This document shows, piece by piece, positions 52,367-62,521 of a stretch of DNA of 64,000 nt. Each line of letters starts with the position of its first letter. Position 1 is the stretch's first letter. The DNA is from Tetradesmus obliquus (Eukaryota > Chlorophyta > Chlorophyceae > Sphaeropleales > Scenedesmaceae), in assembly GCA_030272155.1 (NCBI GenBank), contig CP126194.1, positions 6,811,501-6,875,500 on the forward strand, written 5' to 3'. The position numbers were made by a program, and so were the translations under genes. The notes below the pieces were generated by a model that saw only the letters and a program-made list of their open reading frames with translations, was not told where the DNA came from and did not search any database.

Positions 52367-52398
<32 letters not shown>

Positions 52399-52532
52399 AT
52401 CTGCTGCTGCAGGGACCGGCTGCCTGGTCTGCTGCAGGCTGGCGCGTTTGACTGGGTGGCCTGCACCTCGCCTGAGTCAGCAGCAGTGTTCCTGGAGGGA
52501 TGGAGGGCAGCAGGCTCACCAAAGGTGAGGCA

Positions 52533-52574
<42 letters not shown>

Positions 52575-52747
52575 GGGTATCAGTTGCAGTGGCAGCAGCA
52601 GTGTTCTTGGAGGGCTGGAGGGCAGCAGGCTCGCCAAAGGTGAGGCAGCAGCAGCAGCAGCAGCAGCAGCCGTAGGGTATCGGTTGTGAAGCGGCAGCAG
52701 TGTTCTTGGAGGGCTGGAGGGCAGCAGGCTCGCCACAGGTGAGGCCA

Positions 52748-52807
<60 letters not shown>

Positions 52808-53770
52808 GTTTCAATTGCAGTGGCCGCAGCAGTGTTCCTGGAGGGCTGGAGGGCAGCTGGCTCGCCAAAGGTGAGGCAGGCAGCAGCAGCAGCAACAGCA
52901 GCAGCAGCCGCAGGGTGTTGGTTGTGAAGCGGCAGCAGTGCTCCTTGAGGGCAGCAGGCTCGCCTAAGGTGAGGCCAGGAAGCAGCAGCGCCATCACCAG
53001 CAGCAGCAGCGACAGCAGCAGTTCTCTTGCTTGACTTGGTGGCAGCAGTGTTCCTGGAGGGCTGGAGGGCAGCAGGCTGAGGCGGCAGCAGCACCAGCAG
53101 CAGCAGCACCAGCAGCAACTACTGGACGATGTGTCAGCAAGTGGCATCTAACATATGCTGTTGTGCTGTTGTTATGTGCAGGTGCGGGTGGCTGTGGTGG
53201 GTGGCGGCACTGGCGAGGTGCTGGCAGCAGCAGGCGTCACGCCGGAGTTCACAGCCACCAAGGTGGGCGGCGGTGAATTGACTGTTATACTTTCTGTTAC
53301 AAGTCATTGTGCCAGCAGCTGGTGCCCGGACAGCTCTAACTGCCACCAAGGTGGGCGCAGCCGCCAAAAGACTGCTTTGAATTTCAACGCGTTGGACATC
53401 TGGGTGTCAGCAAGTAGTGCCCATGCTTATTACATCACAGCCTAAGTCGTAGCAGTACAGAACAATTGCCCCTCAGCCCACTCACGTGACGCCGAGCTTG
53501 GGCTACTGCTGTTTGTTTCTCATACACCTGCATGTCTCACACAGTTAGTGTCCAATACCCTGTGCACAACTGCTACTCATTGCAGCTTGTAATTGCATGG
53601 GCTCCGCAGTGGAAAAGGAACTTTCACAATGAAAACCTGACCCTGTGCTGCTGCTGCTGCTGCTGCTGCTGCAGGCGCTGGGCAAGGTGATGGGTGCTGA
53701 GCTGCCTCACAGCCCAGGTGGCAGCGATGTGGTGCTGTTGTGAGCCAATCATAAATCTATGTTTTGAACC

Positions 53771-53841
<71 letters not shown>

Positions 53842-55404
53842 CGCAGGCGCTGGGCAAGGTGATGGGTGCTGAGCTGCCGCACATCCCAGGTGGCAGCGAC
53901 GTGGTGCTGTACCCTGCCAGTGTGAAGGCCTCAACTGACCTGCAGGACAGCCTGGCAGCAGCAGGCTTCAGCGTGCAGCGCATCAACACCTACAACACGG
54001 TAAGGGGTGTGAAGCTGCCAATGTAACGTGATGGGGTCTATAGGCCGGAATCGAGGCTCAGAGGCATCGCCTTTTGGGGTATCGTTACAGCCAACTTGCA
54101 GCACTGCGCATAAGTAACACAGACAACCCTCGATAGCTTGGTACACAACTGAATCAGTTCACCATATAGCAGAGCCTCATGCTCCCTGCCTGCAGTGCAC
54201 TACCCTGCTGGTTGCTGGCACCGACTGCCGATGTGGCTGCACTGCTGCTGCTGCTCCCTGCTTGGCTGCAGCAGATTGGCATCAGCACTGTGGATCAGGC
54301 GCTGCTGCAGCAGGCGCTGGCTGCTGACGTGGTCACCTTTGGCTCGCCCTCGGCAGTCAAGTGAGTAGCAAGAAGGTGTTTGTTTTGCGGTTTATGGTTA
54401 AGCTTGGGTGCCAGGTGTAGGTGTAGCTGCTGACGTGGTCACCTTCGGCTTACCCTCTGCAGTCAAGTGAGTAGCATACTGTTACATGTACAGTTGAACT
54501 TATGGCTGTAGCTGCTGGCGTAGCATTAGGTGAAGCTGAAGGTGAAGCTTAGGTGAAGGTGTGGGTCTGGCTGCTGGCGTGGTCACCTTCGGCTCGCCCT
54601 CCGCAGTCAAGTGAGTAGCAAACAGGTGTTAGTTTTGCATGTTATGGTTTTAGCTTGGGTGCCAGGTGTGGGTGCAGCTGCTGATGTGGTCACCTTCGGC
54701 TCACCCTCCGCAGTCAAGTGAGTAGCAAACCCGGTTGGTATTTGCAGATTTGGATCTAGGCTGGCTGTCAGGTGTAGGTGTAGCTGCTGACACCGCCACC
54801 TTCGGCTCGCCCTCCGCAGTCAAGTGAGTGGCAGACATGAGGGTTTTGATTCCTTGAACAGCCAGCAGGCGCTTTCACTTCTGAAGCTGCTACTCCATCA
54901 GTCAGTGGTGAACTTGCTGACGTATCCACAAGGTTGCCGATGCCTACAGTATGGTTAGGACAGCCAAGCTTGGTGGGCCTGCCAGCGCACAGCATGCTTT
55001 TTATGGCATGTTGAATACACCTGCTCATGATTCTAACACCCTGTTGCCACAAGTTTTGCAAATTGGTGCTGCGCCGACACTGCAGGGCCTGGGTGGCGCT
55101 GGTGGGCCTGCAAGCAGCCGCACAGCACATACTGTGTACACGTTGTAACAGCCTGCTGCCACTTCTTTCCTCATACTGCTGCTGCGCCGCACACTGCAGG
55201 GCCTGGGTGGCGCTGGTGGGCCTGCAAGCAGCCGCACAGAAGATGAATGTGTGCATCGGCTCCACATCAGCGCGGGCTTGTGGCAACGTGGGGCTGCCTG
55301 CAGACACAGTCATCTTCCCGGATGCGCCGGGCATCGATGAGTGGGCCCGCTGCGTGCTGCAAGGGCTGCAGAAGATCGGCAAGCTGCCTGCGGTGGTGGC
55401 GTGA
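51737..55404 (+). CDS. UROS: Uroporphyrinogen-III synthase, plastid-targeted
   Basis: Closes and rearranges hydroxymethylbilane to uroporphyrinogen III, the branch point to chlorophyll, haem and sirohaem. Exons: 51737-51809, 51941-52085, 52413-52524, 53182-53262, 53847-53999, 54272-54360 and 55200-55404, in phase, 285 residues. The first exon plus the start of the second give [20 protein letters not shown] then [12 protein letters not shown], a basic, Ser/Gln-rich plastid transit peptide with a VRCA-type cleavage site at about residue 29. The mature protein shows the usual two-lobe pattern: [98 protein letters not shown] and [20 protein letters not shown] is poorly conserved in all lineages, so identity rests on motif order. 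Introns contain large arrays of exon-end copies with CAG runs. Confidence 0.9.
52595..53090 (+). repeat. Array of UROS exon-3 ends, each with donor and CAG run
   Basis: The end of exon 52413-52524 (GTGTTC..GGAGGG, coding [13 protein letters not shown]) with its GTGAGG donor is repeated five more times at about 52600-52645, 52700-52745, 52828-52873, 52935-52970 and 53045-53085. Between them lie CAG runs of different lengths, including (CAG)19 at 52750-52806. The parent exon is also followed by such a run at about 52535-52572. The unit is therefore [exon end + donor + CAG run]. Confidence 0.93.
53330..55125 (+). repeat. Further exon-junction copies in UROS introns
   Basis: The end of exon 53182-53262 is copied at about 53335-53355. 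The start of exon 53847 is copied at about 53674-53740 behind its own CTG run. The end of exon 54272-54360 ([13 protein letters not shown] plus GTGAGT) is repeated four times at about 54425-54475, 54570-54620, 54675-54725 and 54780-54830. The start of exon 55200 is copied at about 55078-55125. Copies of the last exon's end also lie downstream of the stop, at about 55505-55560. Confidence 0.9.
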
Positions 55405-58266
55405 GCTGTCAGTTTCGACAGCAGTCTTATTGCAGTAGGCAGTGCATTTGCGCGCGTGTTGGTCAGTGGTTGCAGCGGTGGCTGGGTTGCAGCGGTGGCT
55501 GGTGGCGCTGGAAGGACTGCAGAAGATTGGCAAGCTGTCCGTTGCAGTGGTGGCCTGTGTGCTGTGTAGCACAGCCTCAGGCTGTTACACTGAGCTACAT
55601 TTTTGAGGAGTGGCTGTTGGTGGCTGTAGTGGTTGGCCAGCTATGGGTAGTGCTGCAGCTGCAGCTGCAGAGGCTGAGCAAGTATAAGCTGCCTGCAGTG
55701 CTGGCCTGGAGTGCTTGTGGTGGATGGAGCTTGTGGGCAAGAGGGGACTAGCATGGCTGCAATGCGGCCCAGCGGGGGTGAGGTTGAGAGTCAGCCTGGC
55801 TGCTGCATGCTTGCACAGAGGGGTGCATTGCCAGCAGCAGTGAGTGCTTTGGTGCACTTTGCGCTTTTGAGGAACTCAATCAGCACGCACTTCATATACC
55901 TGTATTGTATCAGTATCAGTAGCTGTAGCTACGCATGATGGAGGCATAACGGCAGGATCTGGCTTGGGGTGTGGATGAGCAGTACTCAACCCATGTGTGC
56001 GCCTGGCGATTGTGCAGTTGCACTGCAACTGGTAGCCACACAACCCAAATTCTGAAAACTCCATGTTAACAACAGCCTTTTTGTCTAGAAGTGTTGATTT
56101 CATAGTTGTCAAAGGCTTTGTCACACCTACTTCTGGGCTGGTTTGGGTGGTTCTGGGCAACAGACTGCAGTCCATGATGCAGCAGCTGCATGCTGCCTGA
56201 AGTCACGGCAGCGCTGGTTGAGGACTGTCTTCAAGACGGCAGTGCAGCAATTGGCGCAGCTGTCGGCCGCAGTATGTACAGCGCCGCACACAAGCGTTAT
56301 CATGGTGATGGGTGCAGTGGGGGCTTGTCGTGTGGCCTTCCAAGCCGCCGTGTACGCTGGCATGCAGCAATCTATGAGGCACAACTTGGCGCGGCACCAA
56401 GTTGTGCCTCATAGATTGCTGCATGCCACGGTAAACGGCGGCTTGGCAGGCCACAAACGAAAAGCCCCACTGCATCACCATGCTTTCAAAAAGCAGGCCA
56501 CCTGTAAGACCTCTTCAGCAGCACACGCAAGCAGCATGTGAAGGTCCATACATGCAGCCTTGCCTCAAAAGCTGCAGGCCATGGCATGCGGGGTGGGCCA
56601 CCGGCCACACTGAGTACGCATTATATTGCATTGTCCTTTGCAATGTATGCGTGACCTGCAATTCTTTGTACTTCCACCTAGTCAGCTCGCCGCTGGCCTG
56701 CCAATGAAGCCATGCAAAGCCAAAGCGTGCCTCCCCAAGAGCATAGGCAAAACCTCTAGTGGTGAACAGCAACTGCTTGCGGATGAAACGACTTGTACCA
56801 GCAGCAGCAGCAGCAGCAGCAGCAGAGGATCTGCGAAGCAACACTGTGTAGCAGCTGCGGGTGCGTGGCGCTTGGGCGCGGCAGTGCGCTGCTGCTACTG
56901 CGGTGCTTGCGGACGCAAGCGCCACTACGTTGCTCTGCTGCTGCTGCTGATGCTGATGCCAGCTGCAGTGGGGCATGCTGCAGGAAGTGCTATACAGTGC
57001 ATCTGTGAAAGAACTGATCCTCTGGGAGCAGCGCTGCAGATCCATTGAGGCTGCCGAGCTGCATGACGGGTGAAAGACCGCCGCTGTTCGGCTGGGGATA
57101 GACCTGCACGGGGTTCCTGCAAGGCGCAAGACAGGCACAGCAGCAGTGGTCAGCAACTGCTTCCTAAAAACTTCAAATGTGCAGCAGTTGTGACGTTAGC
57201 GTAGACGACACAAGCAGCACAACAGCGCTTGGCACGCAAGACATCACACAACTGCAGCAGCACAGGCCTCAGAAGCTAATGCTCGGCAAGCCCAAAGGCT
57301 TACGGTGGTTGATCCTTTGTAATAGCACTTCATCAAAGGCCATGAAGACATGTCAACATGCTCTGAAAGTAATGTTGCCCAAAAGATGCAGAAAGCTTTC
57401 AGACCAAAGAAGATGACAAGCGCTGGACACACGAGACACTTACTAGCAAGCAGGCATCAGTTTGTCAGAGGTGAATTTTTTCTACAAGGCCTTTGGCCAT
57501 TCAGTAGAACGAAAGTTTCATGTGAACATCATCTGCCTGCACAGGTTCAACACATGCACAGCAGCACGCACTTCAACTGCTGCTGCAACAGCAGCAGCAC
57601 CTTCAAGGCGGCACCAGCTGTGCAGCACCCCGGAAACAGGTACAAACGACCTTGAAACTGTTTAAAATCCTCTACATTTAACGGCACGCGGCACGCGACT
57701 GCAGAACACGCCTCAAGCTCACCTGGCAAAAAGGCGCCTCCTTCAGCTTGTCCTGCTCTCATGAGGTCCCGAGTTCAAACTGCAGTTTGCTGTTCGCAAC
57801 GCTGAGGAAGTGAACAAGGTATAGCATCGGCAGAACAAGTGCAAGCAATGCCTGGACGGCGGTGGGCGCCGCGTGCAGTGTTGCAATGCTGCGTTGCACA
57901 ACGATGGAAGTGCAGATGGCTTGTCAGCAGACATCATAATATGGCAACAGCCACCAGTTGACGATCAAGCAGCTGGGCGCTATAAGGTGGCTGCGCTTGT
58001 GCAGACAGCACCCAACCCTTCCTGCCAGAACCCTCACGTAACCAGACACGCTAAGCACTGATCAAAGGCGCTACAACTCAATTGGAAACTGTTTGTTGTT
58101 GATTAAACACTGGGTGCCAACGACCCACACGTCACTGCACACGTCGGACCTCCTGTAATCACATACACTCGCACAGCTTCGAACGCACCAACAAGCTCGA
58201 GGAGTTGTTTGTGACCTGCGTTTCTTAACACGGTTGCGTGGTGATCCGTTGTCATCACCCTGCATC
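55405..58266. other. UROS 3' region, unknown stretch and TRX promoter
   Basis: No protein family was recognised. A 213-codon minus-strand open frame at 57156-56515 is the longest; its N-terminal part and an alternative frame (near 57110-57005) have protein-like composition, but no domain, start or splice pattern could be confirmed. A long hairpin lies at 56301-56482. Confidence 0.45.
56301..56482. ncRNA. Long near-perfect inverted repeat, candidate small-RNA hairpin
   Basis: Arms 56301-56389 and 56397-56482 fold on each other around a 7-nt loop. The inner 29 bp (56361-56389 with 56397-56425, beginning CATGCAGCAATCTATGAGG) are perfectly paired. The outer part, to CATGGTGATG / CATCACCATG, has scattered mismatches and small bulges. 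This gradient from perfect to imperfect pairing is like algal miRNA precursors and young inverted duplications of gene fragments. No terminal repeats or target duplication were seen, so a MITE is less likely. The producing strand cannot be told. Confidence 0.55.
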
Positions 58267-59261
58267 ATGTTGTCAGCAGCAACATCAGCAGTCAGGCAGA
58301 GCTTACCCAGCACATGTGCAGCAGCTTTGCTAGCAAGCAGCAGCTGGCGTACTGCTTGGAGCTCAGGGATACGTGGATATGCGTCAGGTGAAAGCTGCAC
58401 TCGTGCAGAAATACAGACTTGCTCGATCAGCAGCGCATGGAGCCAAGCCCTAACCGGTTTTGCTGTTGCTTTGCCTGCAGAGGGCTCCGCAGTGCATGAA
58501 GTGCAGTCAACAGCAGAGTTCAATAGCGTCCGCAAGCAGATAGCAGGTGTGTGACATTCAGCCTGTTGCGTGTGGTGCCTGCCCTGCTGTGACGCCAGAG
58601 TGTTGGTCCAGCAGCTACGGTTGGTGCTCTCCATGCAACCTGGTTCTGCCGCAATGTTTGCCTGCCTAGAGTCAGGTCCCACCACACTTCACTTGGTAGC
58701 ATCTGCTCAATCTCAGCATTTCTGACTGGAGCCTGCAACGATAGCCATGTAGTTTAATGATCCAATTCACTTTACTGAGGCGCAGTGCGGGCACCATAGC
58801 AGCACATGCAGCCACCTGCAGCTGGTAGCGGGTGTTGTCGACACTGCAGCGCCTGTGTGCTCACAGCTGCCCGATATACATCACCAGCACCAAGCAATGC
58901 TTTGCAAGTGCGCCGCAGTCCGTTTGCAAGCTCAGCAAGACCTGTCAAGTGCATGGCCTGCAAACATGTATCGATTCCCCAACTCTGCAATTGTGTGCTG
59001 CATGTGCTGCCTGTGCTGCCTGTGCTGCCTCATGCAGACGACCCCAATGCAGTCGCCATCATCGACTTTACAGCCAAGTGGTGTGGCCCATGTGAGCAGC
59101 AGCAGCAGCAGCAGCAGCAGTAAATTGCTCGAGGTACCGATGTTTAGTTGCACACTTGCCGCTGGTCCAGCCTGCATCTTCGCAGCAGCGCAGTTCTGTT
59201 CTGCAAATACTGTGTTGCAGCCAGCTCAGATCGCTCACCCGTCGACTATCATCAAGCCTGG

Positions 59262-59335
<74 letters not shown>

Positions 59336-60218
59336 GATCGCGCGTCACACAGGCAAGGCCATCGCGCCAATCTACGAGCAGCTAGCGCAGCAGTACCCGG
59401 GCGTGAAGTTTCTGAAGGTGGACATTGACAATGAGGGCTTGATGGAGGTGGTGCAGGAGCACGGCATCACAGGCGTGGTGAGGGGGCTGGCTGAGGTGTA
59501 AGCATAAGAATGCTTGTTACAATTGGTGTCAAGCAAAGACATTTGCAAAGTGCAATGCAAGGCCTAGGGCTGGCTGCGGGTTGTAAGTACCATGTTTTGT
59601 TTTGATGTGAACCTGATGTGAACCTGATGTGAATCCACCTTTTAATCAGCATGCTATCAGGGCTTGATGGAGGTGGTGCAGGGGGAGCACGGCATCACGG
59701 GCGTGGTGAGGCAGGCAATCATGACATTTGATGCAGAAGGGCAGGGGCAGTGCTGCTGTGTGAGCAGCGGCAGGCGGCTGCCTCTGCACAACTGCTGCGC
59801 TCAAGCATTTCATCGCGTAGAACGCAGGTTTTTAGGTTCCTGTTGTTGTTTGTCTCAGCTGCTGCATGCCGTCGGCTGGCTGCCTGGGTTATCCAGGCTG
59901 CAACAAGCAGCAATAGAAACCTTGAAACATTGTTTTTTTGCGAGATGGACTTTTCACTGCCCACCAGCGCACCATCCTACTTCCCAGGGCATAATGTGCA
60001 AGGCCCCGCACAAGGCGGAGGTGTCCACTGTGGAAGTAGCCCTCAAGAGCAACAGTATGCCCTGCATCCAGCTGAAATCTGCTGCTGCATGTCGCCTGTG
60101 TGTTCTGCTGCCGCGCCAGCCCACCTTCACGATGTACAAGGGCCCCCGCAAGGTTGAGAACTTCACCGGGGCGCGCATTGACCTGCTGCGCAAGGTGCTG
60201 CAGCAGCACGCCAGCTGA
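58267..60218 (+). CDS. TRXo: Mitochondrial thioredoxin (o type)
   Basis: Small dithiol oxidoreductase that reduces target disulfides. Exons: 58267-58387, 58481-58546, 59038-59091, 59353-59477 and 60120-60218, in phase, 154 residues. The first exon encodes a typical mitochondrial presequence: MLSAATSAVRQSLPSTCAAA then LLASSSWRTAWSSGIRGYAS, Arg/Ser/Ala-rich without acids and with a likely cleavage near RGYAS. The thioredoxin fold follows: AVAIIDFTAKWCGPCKAIAP with the redox centre WCGPC at about 77-81, FLKVDIDNEGLMEVVQEHGI, then TGVPTFTMYKG with the cis-Pro at about 123. Trx o is assigned from the presequence and overall match; an h-type with a fortuitous leader is the alternative. The in-frame ATG at 58234 is less likely because it adds acidic and proline residues. 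Intron 3 has CAG after the donor and (CTG)22 before the acceptor. Confidence 0.9.
59097..59333 (+). repeat. CAG run after donor and (CTG)22 before acceptor in one TRX intron
   Basis: The intron 59092-59352 starts GTGAGCAGCAG and continues as a CAG run to about 59120, then has (CTG)22 at 59268-59333 just before the acceptor. The two runs are complementary, so the intron ends could pair in the transcript. A copy of the next exon's end (LMEVVQ..HGITGV plus donor) lies in the following intron at about 59662-59708. Confidence 0.9.
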
Positions 60219-61242
60219 GGCGGCTTGCAGCAGCAGCACGCCAGCTGAGTCGGCTGCAGCAGCAGGCCTTTGAAGGGGCTTCGGCTGCTGGAGATGCGTG
60301 CAGCTGCACCAGCGCGGGCGGCGGCAGGCGGCGGCAGGCGGCAGCAGCAGCAGCAGGTCAGATGACTGACTGTCAGGAGCTGCAGCCGGCAGTGCTGTTG
60401 ATCGCAGCAGCCGCAGCAGCTGCAGCACCTGGTGTTGCATTTGGTTCTGGCAGCTACGCAAGGCCGTGCTGCGGTGGCAGCAAACAATTTCACGTGCCTG
60501 CACACTTGGGCGCCAGGTGTTTGACGTGGCTGTTGCATTCAGCAACATGCAAGCCACTTATTGCTGGCTTGCTGCGTGATGTGCAACTGTGCGGAGCATC
60601 GTGCCGCAACAACATGGTTGCTGAAGCTTGCTTGGTGTGGGTGCTGGACGCTGCTGCCGCAGCGGCTGTGCTTGGCAGCATCTATGCCTGGTGTCGAATC
60701 AGCTACAGTTATGAGTGGCTCTGCTCTTGGCTGGCGGTTGTGGCTGCTTTGCAGCTGACTAGATGCCGCAGTGGTTGCAGCTAATGCAGATGGCGCCCCC
60801 ATAGTGCCTGCAGCAGGCGGTAGCCGTTTTACCTGCACCTTTTACTGTCATTTGTTGACTTGGCGGGTGCCACCTTTCTGGATACATCACTGGGCTTGAT
60901 GTGTTTTTGGGAGGGCTTAATGATTGGGCAGTTGAGCTGTGAACAAGATGTCGGGGGCCTGGATTAGGGGCAGAGACCAGGGATGAGCAGCTGGCAGTCG
61001 TGACAGGCAGAGTAGGGTTTGGCAGGAGCAGCCCCTGTTGAGCTGTCTGTACATACTCATGGTGTGCGGTGCGGTTAACCTGGAGCGCTGCATTGATACG
61101 AGCATGTTCCTGATGGCCAGCTGCGTTTCACATGCCTTCAAGACATCCGCGAAACTTTCTCTGGGTCAGCACTGCTGTGAATTTTCGCTGATCGTGCGAT
61201 GCTAGCTCTTCTGCTCTGTATTCACAACCAATTTCTGCTTGT
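60219..61242. other. TRX 3' UTR and spacer to NYN gene
   Basis: Starts with a short duplicated copy of the TRX end (CAGCAGCACGCCAGCTGAG at about 60228-60248) just after the stop, again the copying pattern, then GCA/CAG-rich sequence. No gene was recognised. Confidence 0.5.
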
Positions 61243-62521
61243 ATGGCAATGATTTTACGGCAACACCTACCCTGTTGCTCAGGACGCACAGCAATGACGA
61301 GCAGTCGCCTGACTCGAGCGCACCGGCACACAGCGCACAGCAACGCTATCTGCTTGCAAGGCAAACACTCGGCGAGTCATATAATTGCCTCCAACTTCAC
61401 CCGGCGTCAGCCCAAGGTGGCAGCCGAAGCACATCCTTTGGAGCCTCAGCAGCAGCAGCAGCAGCAGCACGGCATCCCGCTGCGCCTGAACGGCCGAGCT
61501 GTGTCAATATTATGGGACCTGGACAACACGGCTCCATCATCTCTGCAGCTGGACTTGCTGCCAGCAGTGCAGGAGCTGCAGGTGGGCAGCTTGGTGCTTT
61601 CAAAACACTGGCAGATGCTCCAGTGGGGCGCGGGGGGCCGATGGCCTTATTACTTTGGATTGATGGGTAATTTGATCACGAACATTGTCACCTGATGTGG
61701 CGCCATGCCCAGCGTAAGCAGTAGCACCTTGACAAGACGCATGTGACGTGTGTCCGCTGTGGCAGGTGCTTCTGACGCGCCTGGGCGGCTGCGTGTCCCA
61801 CACGGCACTGTACGCCAACCCTGCGACATGCAGGAGGCTGGGTGAGTCATTGCACTGCTGAGTAGCTGGCGCGACTGCCTGCATAGCTCCCGCATAATGC
61901 CTCTGTGTGTGAAGCTGCTTGCTGCAGCCTGCAGCACACCAGAAATCGCCATCTTTTGAATGAAGAAGAACCCTCAATGCCTGACAAGGTGATATGGGCT
62001 AGTGCAGCTAGAGCATGGCAGTGCTGTGTGCCATCAGACAATGCGACTCCATCATCGCTGCAGCTGGCCAGTGACAGCAGGCCATGGGCTGCATGCACCA
62101 CCACATACACATTGGCTTGCTTCACAACTCTCTTTCAACAACCCAGAGGATAGATTTTGATCGCCTCTGCCATTCAGTGCGTGCCAGCCTGGTAGTAAGC
62201 AAGGACATCAGCTCGTAACAAGTTGGGCAGCCTCAGGTAGCGCAGTGGAGAATCAAATAGCTCGTCACAGCTAGGCAGCACCTGGTGGCTAGATCTGCAC
62301 GCCATGTTGCAGGCTTGATTGATTTGTAAGGCCAGATTTCTGTGCCTTGTTCCACTGCGCAGGGGCCTCCCTGCAGCAGCAGCTGGCTGCCGCAGGTGTG
62401 CAGCTGGTGCAGGTGCCCCTCAGGAACCAGGCAGCAGACATGCAGCTGGCTGCAGATGCGTATGCGTTTGCGCGGCAGCAGCAGCGCCAGGGCTGCATCG
62501 TGTGCGTCTCCGGTGACACAG
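61243..62521 (+). CDS. NYN/PIN-like domain protein, 5' part
   Basis: Probable member of the NYN (LabA/MARF1-like) family of PIN-fold RNases, which use acidic residues to bind metal and cut RNA. Three exons are well supported and in phase: 61243-61581, 61766-61841 and 62363-62521. The N-terminus is basic and Ser/His-rich (organelle leader possible); the ATG at 61294 is an alternative start. The domain begins at VSILWDLDNTAPSSLQLDLL (DxDN motif), continues with VLLTRLGGCVSHTALYANPA, and has AADMQLAADAYAFARQQQRQ then GCIVCVSGDT, fitting the conserved strand that normally ends SGDxDF. Where the protein continues is uncertain: an acceptor at 63782-63783 would give SGDTGFSHSF, but this is tentative. 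The gene probably runs beyond the window. Confidence 0.72.

Noticed and set aside
52317-53147. 276-codon minus-strand frame across the UROS array
   Set aside because: It is the antisense of the exon-end/CAG array, with composition dictated by the repeat and no conserved motif.
57755-57785. tRNA-like GAGTTCAAACT segment
   Set aside because: No cloverleaf could be drawn with the flanking sequence.
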